A stretch of DNA of 64,000 bases from Proteiniphilum acetatigenes DSM 18083 (lineage in GTDB: Bacteria > Bacteroidota > Bacteroidia > Bacteroidales > Dysgonomonadaceae): NCBI RefSeq assembly GCF_000380985.1, contig NZ_KB905692.1, forward strand, positions 496,001-560,000, written 5' to 3'. A model generated the notes under the pieces. The model was not told the DNA's origin and searched no databases. It saw nothing but the letters and a program-made list of their open reading frames with translations. The translations under genes were made by a program, and so were the position numbers. This document shows positions 9,253-18,159 of the stretch, piece by piece (within the stretch, counting starts at the first letter, position 1; each line of letters opens with the position of its first letter).

Positions 9253-10212
9253 TCATAATAGTGCAATGAGTCTTTCGGTCTCTTCTTTTGCCCTCGAAAC
9301 CGGAAGATCGCATACATATTCCGGATATTGTATTACACGAAAGTCTTTACTCTCAGAAATCCCTGAATAGGGCATATACTTATCAAAAGTAGCATATTTT
9401 CCCAATAAAATAAGGCTGGGCTTTGCCAAAGCATTGGCAAAATGAGCCATACTGCTGTCTATCCCAATGAAAAGGAAACAATTCTTCACAATGAATGCTA
9501 TATCCTGAAATGTCAGTTTACCACATAACGATGTAACACAGTTTTTCCCGGATAAAACCGGCGTCAACCCCATTTCAATGAAAATATAATCGGGAAAGGA
9601 AGCGATCAGTTGATTCCACTTGTGTATATCCCAATTACGAGAAACATCATTTGATTGGGCATGTACCACAATATATCTATCCGGCAAAGAATAATTGAAA
9701 GAGAGGGTGTTCCTGGCTAAAAAAAGTCGAGGCCTACTATTTAACCGGGGCAACTTACCTACCATGCAAAAAGTTTCCAATAAGCAGCCATAATTGTAAT
9801 AATTATCAAAACCAATATCTTTCTGCGACGACTTGTTCTTTAAATAAAAACGGGAACACTTTCTGCCATCGAAATGTAGATTATAGAGATTCGGCAAGTG
9901 GGTAAATTTGTCAAGATATACCCATTCGGAGAGACAACTCAGATCTACAATTTCATCCACATTATTAAACATGGTCAGAAGATCGTGATATTTTCTTTGT
10001 ACCAGCCAGACAACTTTATGTTGATATGTTTTCTTCAGCCAATAAGAAACCGGTTCACAGGCAACAATATCACCTATATGTTCAGTTAGGACGATGATAG
10101 AGACATTCCCTTGTTCTTTTCGAATATAATTTTTTAAAAATCGCCTGATCTTCAGAACCCGTGGGATCAGGATGATAGAGTAGATTCTTTTGCGCCTTTC
10201 CCGTGCCCTCAT
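9253..10212 (-). CDS. GT9 heptosyltransferase-like protein
   Basis: A 319-residue GT9 (ADP-heptose:LPS heptosyltransferase) family protein. The first domain has the strand and switch VLTEHIGDIVACEPV. The second has YIVVHAQSND, and the ADP-heptose pocket is marked by GIDSSMAHFANALAKPSLIL (D-S-x-x-x-H). It is directly downstream of hldE (10 bp), gmhB and gmhA, so it is the natural user of the ADP-heptose made by this operon. GT9 members can also use other sugars, so heptose transfer is inferred from context. Confidence 0.82.
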   Translation of the reverse strand: MRARERRKRIYSIILIPRVLKIRRFLKNYIRKEQGNVSIIVLTEHIGDIVACEPVSYWLKKTYQHKVVWLVQRKYHDLLTMFNNVDEIVDLSCLSEWVYLDKFTHLPNLYNLHFDGRKCSRFYLKNKSSQKDIGFDNYYNYGCLLETFCMVGKLPRLNSRPRLFLARNTLSFNYSLPDRYIVVHAQSNDVSRNWDIHKWNQLIASFPDYIFIEMGLTPVLSGKNCVTSLCGKLTFQDIAFIVKNCFLFIGIDSSMAHFANALAKPSLILLGKYATFDKYMPYSGISESKDFRVIQYPEYVCDLPVSRAKEETERLIALL

Positions 10213-10221
10213 CTAATTTCT

Positions 10222-11634
10222 TCAATTTAATTTATCAATGATGGAAGTGGTGGAAAATCCTTCCACAAGAGGGATGATAACAACCTCTCCGGCAAATTCT
10301 TTTCCAACAACATCATCAACGGCATAATCGCCTCCTTTTACCAACACATCGGGGCTGATCGTTTTTATCAATTCCAGAGGCGTATCGTCTGCATAAGCCA
10401 CTACGTAGTCCACGCACTCCAATGCACTTAATACGATCATTCGGGAGAGCTCATCATTCACAGGCCGGGAGGATCCTTTTAACCTTTTAACTGAATCATC
10501 AGAATTTACTCCGACAATTAATACATCTCCCAACGCTTTTGCTTGCTGCAGACAAGAGATATGCCCCTGATGTAGTATATCAAAACAGCCATTGGTAAAT
10601 ACAATTTTAGCTTGAGTATCCTTTAGCCTCTTTACTATTTGCGTCACATCATCGGCCAATATAATTTTTTTATTATCCTTTCTTTTCCTGATATCGCCTT
10701 CCAGTTCCCAGTACAGGATCGGGGCTGTTCCTATCTTGCCCACCACGATCCCGGCAGCTTTATTCGACAGTGTGACAGCATCATGTAGCGAAAAGTCCGC
10801 TGCCAAAGCTGCCGCTAGGGTAGCAACAACAGTATCTCCGGCTCCGGAAACATCAAATACTTCCTTTGCAACCGTAGGTATGTGTACTGACATCTCTCGA
10901 CCTATAAAAGACATTCCCTTTTCAGATCGGGTCACTAATAATGATTGTATATTGTATTTATTTAGAATGAACCGACCTGTCATACTAATGGGGTGATCCC
11001 TATTTTCAACTTCTTTCCCGTAAATTTCAGACAGTTCTTTTAGGTTTGGAGTCACAATGGTGGCATTCTCATATTTATGCCAATCAACTCCTTTGGGGTC
11101 TATTATGACAGGCTTATGATATTGAGTGGATAGTTTAATGGCATTTTTACATACCGATTCATTGCATACACCCTTCCCATAATCCGAAACGACTACGACA
11201 TCCACTTCCGGAATGTGTTTTTCCATTGCCTGGATCAATAACATTTCTTCGTGGCGGGATAAAAAGTGGAATTCTTTTTCAAAATCAAGCCGCGCTATTT
11301 GCTGGTTATTCCCGAGAATCCTGATTTTTGTAGTAGTAGTTTCCAATGTCGGAAATAAAACACATTCGGCTTTTATATCGTCAAACATTCTCTTAATCAA
11401 TATCCCGTTTTCATCGTTTCCGGTGAGTCCCAAAACAACAGGATTACACTCGATACCGATCAGATTGCGTGCAACATTGGCTGCACCTCCTAACACAGAA
11501 TAGGTATTATTTATTCTGACAACCGGTACCGGAGCTTCGGGTGATATCCGTTTGACGTCACCCACATAATACTTATCAATCAGGATATCTCCGATGATCA
11601 GGATTCTTTTACCTCGAATTGTTTCAAGTTTCAT
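10222..11634 (-). CDS. hldE: Bifunctional heptose-7-phosphate kinase / heptose-1-phosphate adenylyltransferase
   Basis: A full-length 470-residue fusion. The N-terminal PfkB/ribokinase domain (to about residue 315) has GGAANVARNL and the catalytic loop DVSGAGDTV near residue 262. It phosphorylates D-glycero-D-manno-heptose-7-phosphate at C1. The C-terminal cytidylyltransferase-like domain has FTNGCFDILHQGH (HxGH near residue 354) and SSRPVNDELSRM, and attaches AMP to the beta-1-phosphate. The ATG overlaps the gmhB stop (TAATG), implying translational coupling. The product is ADP-D-glycero-beta-D-manno-heptose. No HldD epimerase gene is in the window. Confidence 0.95.
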   Translation of the reverse strand: MKLETIRGKRILIIGDILIDKYYVGDVKRISPEAPVPVVRINNTYSVLGGAANVARNLIGIECNPVVLGLTGNDENGILIKRMFDDIKAECVLFPTLETTTTKIRILGNNQQIARLDFEKEFHFLSRHEEMLLIQAMEKHIPEVDVVVVSDYGKGVCNESVCKNAIKLSTQYHKPVIIDPKGVDWHKYENATIVTPNLKELSEIYGKEVENRDHPISMTGRFILNKYNIQSLLVTRSEKGMSFIGREMSVHIPTVAKEVFDVSGAGDTVVATLAAALAADFSLHDAVTLSNKAAGIVVGKIGTAPILYWELEGDIRKRKDNKKIILADDVTQIVKRLKDTQAKIVFTNGCFDILHQGHISCLQQAKALGDVLIVGVNSDDSVKRLKGSSRPVNDELSRMIVLSALECVDYVVAYADDTPLELIKTISPDVLVKGGDYAVDDVVGKEFAGEVVIIPLVEGFSTTSIIDKLN

Positions 11635-12122
11635 TAAGACTGTCTTAATAATAAATTCGCCCAGTATAGCAATGAATTATCTTTCGTTACTAAAAAAGAG
11701 GGTACTCCTGCACCTTCACCGCATTCCAAATCCGACAATTTGTCTCCAAACAGATAAGAAGCTTCCACATCGACATGATATTTTTTTATCGCTTCAAGCA
11801 CCATAAAAGGAGAAGGTTTACGACAAATGCAGTTATCTTCAGGAGCGTGTGTGCAGATAAAAAACTCTTCTATATGTATATTGTATTTTCCCAATTCGGC
11901 CTCTAATGCATTGTTAAACATTATTGCATCGGTTAATGAATAAAGGCCCCTGCCAATTCCTGATTGATTTGTAATCACTATCAACTTGAAACCATTCTTC
12001 TGGAATAATTGCAGAGCCTCTCCGACGCCTGGCAACAGTTCCAGGTCGGATAATTTATATACATAGCCGCGATCAACATTTATCGTTCCGTCTCTATCTA
12101 AAAAAACAGCCTTCTGAGTCAT
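11634..12122 (-). CDS. gmhB: D-glycero-beta-D-manno-heptose-1,7-bisphosphate 7-phosphatase
   Basis: A 162-residue HAD-superfamily phosphatase of the GmhB/HisB-N type. It shows the nucleophile motif FLDRDGTIN at residues 7-15, motif II ITNQSGIGRG, the zinc-binding cysteine/histidine loop CTHAPEDNCICRKP and the distal acidic motif FGDKLSDLE. It removes the C7 phosphate of the bisphosphate made by the HldE kinase domain, giving heptose-1-phosphate for the HldE adenylyltransferase domain. It lies between gmhA (7-bp gap) and hldE (overlapping), so the three pathway steps are encoded together. Confidence 0.93.
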   Translation of the reverse strand: MTQKAVFLDRDGTINVDRGYVYKLSDLELLPGVGEALQLFQKNGFKLIVITNQSGIGRGLYSLTDAIMFNNALEAELGKYNIHIEEFFICTHAPEDNCICRKPSPFMVLEAIKKYHVDVEASYLFGDKLSDLECGEGAGVPSFLVTKDNSLLYWANLLLRQS

Positions 12123-12129
12123 CTGAAAT

Positions 12130-12723
12130 TTATGGTTCTTGTCTATAGAGTTCGTCCAGTAAATGATCTACTATTCCACATATAATATGGCCCAACATTA
12201 TATGAATCTCCTGGACTCTTGCAGATTCATAAGAATCAATTAAAAGAAGGTTATCACTTACATCCTTACACTTACCTCCAGTCCTGCCTAAAAAGCCGAT
12301 CGTCTTCATCTCCATATCCTTCGCCTTAAGCATGGCCTTATATACATTCTCAGAGTTACCACTCGTAGAAATCCCAATCAATATATCTCCCTTTATACCT
12401 AAAGCTTCAACCTGTCTGGAAAATATTTCATCAAAACTATAATCATTCCCTATGGAGGTAAGTATGGAACTATCGGTCGTAAGTGCAATAGCAGATAACC
12501 CCTTTCGTTCCTTTAGGAATCTACCGACTAACTCGGCTGCAATATGCTGGGCATCTGCCGCACTACCGCCATTTCCACATATAAGGATCTTATTGCCGGA
12601 ACATATTGCACGAACAGCCAATTCTCCTACTTTTCCTATTTCGGCCAGCATTACACTGTTATTCAATAGTTTCTGCTTTAATTTTATTCCATTCTCTATT
12701 GACTCAATAATATATTTGTCCAT
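12130..12723 (-). CDS. gmhA: Phosphoheptose isomerase
   Basis: A SIS-domain isomerase that converts sedoheptulose-7-phosphate to D-glycero-D-manno-heptose-7-phosphate, the first step of heptose nucleotide synthesis. Family motifs are ILICGNGGSAADAQHIAAEL, the SIS loop GISTSGNSENV and the C-terminal EIHIMLGHIICG. I prefer ATG 12723 (MDKYIIES), about 198 residues, because the first helix begins there; ATGs at 12741 and 12777 would add an unconserved leader. A CAAATTTA element (complement of TAAATTTG, 12748-12755) just upstream could be the -7 box of the operon. Confidence 0.92.
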   Translation of the reverse strand: MDKYIIESIENGIKLKQKLLNNSVMLAEIGKVGELAVRAICSGNKILICGNGGSAADAQHIAAELVGRFLKERKGLSAIALTTDSSILTSIGNDYSFDEIFSRQVEALGIKGDILIGISTSGNSENVYKAMLKAKDMEMKTIGFLGRTGGKCKDVSDNLLLIDSYESARVQEIHIMLGHIICGIVDHLLDELYRQEP

Positions 12724-13370
12724 ACAAAACAAATTAGTCATGAAATGCAAATTTACGCATATTAATTCATTTTTCATCAGAGGAAGTGATCTCCTTTCTC
12801 TCAGACTTGACAGGCACCATAGCTATTGCCTGGGTTGTAGCTATTCTATCATTAACTTCCAATGTTTTCAACTACTAATATATAAAGTCAAGTTCAAACA
12901 TCCTTCTTGAGAATCTTGTAATATACTATTTTCAATTTCAGCAGCTCGAAAATTCTATATCTTTAAATCTAATTATCTTCATACCTATCATAAAAAAGCA
13001 CAATAATAATCCGCAAAGATATGCAAACAAAACAAAAAAAATAACGCAACGCGACACAAGAAAACAAAAGCAAAAGGGCACGTCACTACAAAGTCTTAAT
13101 TATTAACTATATTTCTATTAATAAACTCTATAAATTTGCACGATATCACTAAATAAGCATCCATAAATTTTTCCTTAATAACTTAAAGTTTACTTATATT
13201 TCAATAAGAGATTGCAAGAAAGGAAAAATCATACAATATTTTTCATACCTTCGTTTCATATATGCCAAATAACTGATTGCTTTGCAATATAGATTTACAA
13301 AACCAACCACATTATTAAACATATACAATCTTCAAATACAAACAATTACTAATAAAAAAATTAAAATTTT
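12724..13370. other. AT-rich divergent intergenic region
   Basis: About 645 bp between gmhA (leftward) and the MACPF gene (rightward). It is markedly AT-rich and carries no plausible ORF. Possible -7 boxes for the leftward operon are at 12748-12755 (TAAATTTG) and, farther away, 13014-13021 (TATCTTTG); neither has a clear -33 partner at normal spacing. For the rightward gene, TAAATTTG at 13131-13138 is the best match, again without a clear -33. No hairpin or riboswitch was recognised. Confidence 0.5.
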
Positions 13371-15343
13371 ATGAAAAAAATCTTTTTCTTTTAAGTGTTT
13401 TTTTATTTCTGTCTTTCATATCATGTAAGGAAGACAATTTAGTTGAAGACATAAATGGTGACACACTCATTAATGAATCTATTCCGCTGAGAAGCCTTGG
13501 CGACGGGCAATTTGACGTACTGGGACATGGATATGACATAACAGGGAAATATTTGGACGGATCCTCAACTAGGGCTTTGGTAATAGATGTTACATCTTTA
13601 AATAATCAAAACTTAATAACTTTCGGGAACTTTAACGAAACGACATTCTCTCATAGTTCAGGAACAGATATCGTAAAATTTAGTAATGACATGTCAGCGG
13701 AAATAGGATTAAGTTCCCCCGCATTTTCAGGAAGTCTTAATTTTAATTTCAAGAGTAGTTATAAGTTCGATTCAAAAAAATCATACGCATTTTATAGTCT
13801 CGAATATTTGAAAAAAAGATATGTAATTAGTGCATCCACACAAGATATAAAAGCTAATTTAACCACTAACTTTAAAAATCATCTAAACTCCATGAGCCCC
13901 ACCCAAATTGTAGAGGTATATGGGACTCACATTCTGAAAAGCGTCTATGTAGGTGCAAGATTAGAAGCATATCTAGAAACAGAAGCTACAACTTCAGAGA
14001 AAGAAGAAGCTGTAAATGCTAAGTTAGCATATACATACAAACAACTTTTTAAGACAGATGTAAATTATTCTTATAATGAGTCTTTAGTGAATAAGACGCG
14101 GAATTCTAAGTTTTTTTATAAAACTGTAGGAGGAACATTTGAATTAGAGTCGGGAGAATTCATGGATGTAGATGGAACTAATATTAAATCTCCCAAATTA
14201 GATATGGTAAAATGGTCTCAGTCAATACAGAATGATACCCCCAGATTTATAAAGGTTGAACCAAATACACTTATACCAATATATGAACTAATAGATAATC
14301 CCTCCAAGAGGTCTGCTGTTGAAAGTTACGTAAAAAAATACATTGATGATGCCAAGCCTGAATCTGTGAATAATTATAGCCCCAGCGGTGGTGTAAGAAA
14401 TATACCTTTGACCCTAAGCGAAAATCAAGGATGTGGAGTAGCAATTGCGGATATAAACAGAAATGGAATACCAGATCTTATCCTAATGGCCGTGGATAAT
14501 CCTGCTAAGGATAATTATTATTACTATAAAATATTATTTGATATTGATGAATTTGGCAATTCGAACAGATATTCCGCTGAGATGAGATTAGGGAAAGTAG
14601 ATAGCTATGAAAATCAAGGAGGATCTATTGCTGTTACAGATTTAAATAATAATGGAATATCTGATATTATTTTTGCTGCAGCAGATTATCCTAAAAATAT
14701 AGCAAATCCTCTCTTTTATAAGGTTGCTTTTGATGTTGATTTAACCGGAAAACCAAAATACATTTCTGGGGGAAAATCACTTCCAGCTATGGGACACGAC
14801 TATCAGGGCGTGGGAATAGATGTATATGATTTTAATAAGAATGGAAAACCAGATGTCATTTATATGGCATATGACAATCCTAAAGGAAGAAATACATTTA
14901 GGTATAGAATTGCTTATGATTTCGATGCCGACGGAATACCAAAAGGAGGAGTATCAGGGCAATACGATATAGATGGTATTGGAAATGAAGGGCAAGGTGC
15001 TGGTGTTGCGGTGGCCGATATAAATGGTAATGGAATCCCGGATATCCTATTTACAGCTTTAGACAATCCTAATGGTGAAAATAAATTCCAATACAAAATA
15101 TTGTGGGATGTGAATAGTGCAGGCTATTCATATATTTCTCCAACCCACGTGGCACCAACATTTACTGGTATGAATATAGGACATGAGCACCAAGGTGGAG
15201 ATTGTGCTATTTATGACATCAATAATGACGGAAAACTTGATATAGTATTCACAGCAATAGACAATCCTAAAGGTACAAATGCATGGGTATATATGACAGG
15301 TTTTGGTTTCACCAATTCTGGACTTATCCAATATTGGAGATAA
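13371..15343 (+). CDS. MACPF/perforin lipoprotein with FG-GAP-like repeats (signal peptide out of frame)
   Basis: A putative secreted pore-forming protein. The frame is open from before 13382 to 15343. The ATG at 13371 is one base out of frame: ATG, A7, then TAA after seven codons. With one more A (or one more T in the following T5 tract) it reads into LLSVFLFLSFISCKEDN, a classic lipoprotein signal with its lipobox cysteine, giving about 657 residues. The MACPF domain spans roughly residues 60-330 with the signature YGTH near residue 183 and a following VGARL. From base 14410 come five repeats of about 63 residues, each with a D-x-N-x-N-G-x-x-D calcium-type loop (DINGNGIPD, DFNKNGKPD), as in FG-GAP propellers. 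The gene is much more AT-rich than neighbouring core genes, suggesting transfer. Without the restored frame, translation could start only internally (TTG 13553, ATG 13691) and would lack export signals. Confidence 0.8.
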
Positions 15344-15640
15344 TCTTACTGCAAATAAAAATCTATATTTATCTTCCAAACTTATGCTATTTTTCTATAA
15401 ACATTATGCATAATGATATTTCAGAACAACTAGTCAACTAAATATCAAACAAATATAAATACACATAGGGAACTGACAAAATATCAATTTGTTCTGTTCC
15501 CTAGTTTTTTAATTTTTAAAGAGAACTACAAACACTCGTTCCATACAACGAGATTTTTTATCCATCATCTCAATCTCAATGATTGTAAGCATTTTACCTC
15601 ACCCTTCTTTCTTCATTCCAGTTTAGGGTATCCTATTTTT
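15344..15640. other. Non-coding stretch after the MACPF gene
   Basis: About 300 bp, AT-rich, with the terminator described at 15466-15510. Nothing else recognisable was found before the IS66-like fragment. Confidence 0.5.
15466..15510 (+). terminator. Terminator of the MACPF gene
   Basis: TAGGGAAC at 15466-15473 pairs with GTTCCCTA at 15496-15503. An inner helix (ACAAA with TTTGT) extends it, and a T6 run follows. It is a good Rho-independent terminator about 120 bp past the MACPF stop. Confidence 0.7.
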
Positions 15641-15853
15641 GTGGGAAAAAGGTCTATGTGGAACCAGAAACAATTTGAAGAGATTTATGCCCGTTACCAA
15701 TCCAGCGGGTTACGGGTAAACGAGTTTTTTCGGAATGAATGTATTGTAACGTCCAGATTCTTTTACTGGCAAAGGAAGCTGCGCAATCAGATTGTCTTAT
15801 CAGGACAATCTCCCGGATTTATATCTGTAGTTTTCGCCGGAGGCGGATCATAA
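15641..15853 (+). pseudogene. IS66-family accessory protein fragment
   Basis: A 70-residue ORF resembling the N-terminal helix-turn-helix part of the IS66-family accessory protein: FEEIYARYQSSGLRVNEFF, then SRFFYWQRKLR. The likely start is the ATG at 15656. The partner genes of a complete IS66 element (TnpB and the large TnpC transposase) are absent: the next 200 bp are non-coding and then comes the pgpH-like gene. It is therefore a decayed insertion-sequence relic. Its place beside the foreign-looking MACPF gene fits a recombination scar. Confidence 0.6.
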
Positions 15854-16050
15854 CCGCAAGGTCTAAAAACCTCCTATTATGAGATGATAAACTGTCAAAA
15901 TCGAATCGGAAGAGAAATCGATCAAAAATGGGCGGCTTGAAACTGTTTTGAAAAACTATACATAAAGAGAAAGAGGGCGAATCAAAAATCTTATGTTGGT
16001 TAACTGTAGTATGATAATCACAAATGTAATAAACAATTCATGGAGGTCAG

Positions 16051-18153
16051 ATGTTTTATAAAAATGTAAATACCATACATACAAAGACTATGCAAACGAA
16101 AAAAAAGAGAATAAGAATCAAGACAAAAATATTTGTACCGTTAGTCTTTATTATCGCCGTTCTTTTTATTACCTATTTTTTTCCCCGCCAAGGAAGTTTC
16201 AAGTATAACTTCAACGAAGGCAGGCCGTGGCAATACGGATTGCTCACCGCTCCGTTCGATTTCCCTGTGTATAAACCTGCTGCACAACTGAAAGCAGAGC
16301 AGGACAGTATCCTGGAATTTTATGAGCCTTATTTCCTGATTGATGAGGAGATACAAAATGGTGCCCTTGCTGAATTTGATGCGGATGCAAACCTGAAAGC
16401 CAGGCTTGCCGAACTTGCTCCCGAATATAAACTCTATATCCGAAATAAATTAAATGAGGTATATAATAACGGCATTATGCGTTCGGAAGATTATGACCGG
16501 ATATACAAATCACGTACGCAGGCATTGCGAATAAAAAAAGGCAATGTGGCCGAGTCCAGAAAAGTGGAAACTTTCTTTACTATCCGTTCTGCTTATGAGA
16601 AAGTGCTGAATGATGTTCCATCAAGTATCGATGCCAATATCCTCAAAACCGCCAATATCAATGAATATATCCGGGAAAACGTATTGTATGATGCAACTAC
16701 ATCGGAGAAGGCTCAAAACGAATTCATTCAACAGGTCGACATAAGCCATGGCATGGTCCAAAGAGGGCAACGTATCATTGATCAGGGTGAGATTGTCGAC
16801 TCACAGACATATAACATACTCTCCTCTCTGAAACGGGTAACGGAAGAGCGCAGTGGAGGTACCACAAGAAACAACTGGATGCTGCTGGGGCAGTTTATGC
16901 TTATATTGTTCATATTCGGCTCATTTTATACTTTTCTTCTCTATTTCCGGCCGACAGAATACCGGAACCGGAAACATGTGGTTTTCATGGTGTTGCTGAT
17001 AGCATTTTTTGTACTGCTCACAGCTATTACCGTTAGATTTGAACTTTTCAGTATTTATATCATCCCTTACGCCATCGTCACCATTCTTATCCGCACCTTT
17101 ATTGACTCACGCACGGCATTATTTGCCAGCCTTACCACCATCCTTATGAGTTCGCTTATGGTACCGTTTCCTTTCGAATTCATCGTCATCCAGATCTCGG
17201 TAGCCATGGTATCCATATTTATGTTGAAAGAGTTGTCGGAACGTTCGCAGCTAATCAAAAGTTCGTTCTTTATCCTGCTCACCTATATTGTGGTTTATAT
17301 CGGATTGGAATTGTATCAGGAAGGAAATGTGAAAGAGATCCACTGGGTGGTACTGGTCTATTTCCTTATCAACTTCATCTTTATTATGTTCTCCTATTCG
17401 CTGGTTTATCTGGTGGAAAGATCATTCGGATTTATTTCCGGTGTTTCATTAGTTGAACTCTCCAATATCAACAAGCCGCTATTGAAAGAACTGTCTGAAA
17501 AAGCGCCCGGTACTTTCCAGCACTCATTACAGGTGTCCAATCTGGCAATGGCGGCAGCGGCAAAGTTAGGAGCGAATGCATCCTTAATAAGAACAGGAGC
17601 ACTGTACCACGACATTGGGAAAATGGCCAATCCTGCCTTCTTTACGGAAAATCAGGCACCCGGTATGAATCCTCATGCGGGATTACCTTTCGAAGAGAGT
17701 GCACGCATTATCATCAATCACGTGAAGGACGGAGTGAAGATCGCACAAAAGTATAATGTCCCGCAGCAGATTGTCGATTTTATCGAGACCCACCACGGGA
17801 CAAGTATGCCCAGGTATTTTTATATCTCCTGGAAAAATGCCAATCCTGGCAAAGAGGCTAATGAGGCAGATTTTCGTTATCCGGGACCCAATCCGTTTTC
17901 AAAAGAGACTGCCATTATGATGATGGCCGATGCGGTAGAGGCCTCATCGCGCAGCCTGCCTGAATATACGGAAGAATCACTCCGTAACCTGGTTGACAAA
18001 ATTATAGACGCCCAGGTGGCCGAAGGTTATTTCAAATCGGCACCTATCACTTTTAAAGATATACAGACTGTGAAAGATGTTTTCGTGGAAAAACTTGTCA
18101 CGATGTACCATTCACGAATTGCCTATCCCGAATTAAAACGGCCGGAGCAGTAA
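16051..18153 (+). CDS. 7TM-HD phosphohydrolase, PgpH/YqfF-like
   Basis: A 700-residue membrane phosphodiesterase. A first membrane segment lies near residues 28-45. A long extracytoplasmic 7TMR-HDED-type domain follows to about 275, then a block of membrane helices to about 450. The C-terminal HD domain contains FQHSLQVSN near 490, the HD pair in YHDIGK near 518, and ETHHGT. In Firmicutes the homologue PgpH hydrolyses cyclic di-AMP; the same is likely here but not proven. The ATG at 16051 has a rare strong GGAGG at 16042-16046; an alternative ATG at 16090 (MQTKKK) fits the usual family N-terminus. It converges on guaA with only 6 bp between the stops. Confidence 0.88.
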   Translation: MFYKNVNTIHTKTMQTKKKRIRIKTKIFVPLVFIIAVLFITYFFPRQGSFKYNFNEGRPWQYGLLTAPFDFPVYKPAAQLKAEQDSILEFYEPYFLIDEEIQNGALAEFDADANLKARLAELAPEYKLYIRNKLNEVYNNGIMRSEDYDRIYKSRTQALRIKKGNVAESRKVETFFTIRSAYEKVLNDVPSSIDANILKTANINEYIRENVLYDATTSEKAQNEFIQQVDISHGMVQRGQRIIDQGEIVDSQTYNILSSLKRVTEERSGGTTRNNWMLLGQFMLILFIFGSFYTFLLYFRPTEYRNRKHVVFMVLLIAFFVLLTAITVRFELFSIYIIPYAIVTILIRTFIDSRTALFASLTTILMSSLMVPFPFEFIVIQISVAMVSIFMLKELSERSQLIKSSFFILLTYIVVYIGLELYQEGNVKEIHWVVLVYFLINFIFIMFSYSLVYLVERSFGFISGVSLVELSNINKPLLKELSEKAPGTFQHSLQVSNLAMAAAAKLGANASLIRTGALYHDIGKMANPAFFTENQAPGMNPHAGLPFEESARIIINHVKDGVKIAQKYNVPQQIVDFIETHHGTSMPRYFYISWKNANPGKEANEADFRYPGPNPFSKETAIMMMADAVEASSRSLPEYTEESLRNLVDKIIDAQVAEGYFKSAPITFKDIQTVKDVFVEKLVTMYHSRIAYPELKRPEQ

Positions 18154-18159
18154 TAAGAA

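Noticed and set aside
13014-13021. A strong minus-strand TATCTTTG box about 290 bp upstream of gmhA
   Set aside because: No -33 partner at normal spacing and a very long leader would result. Kept only as a weak alternative promoter.
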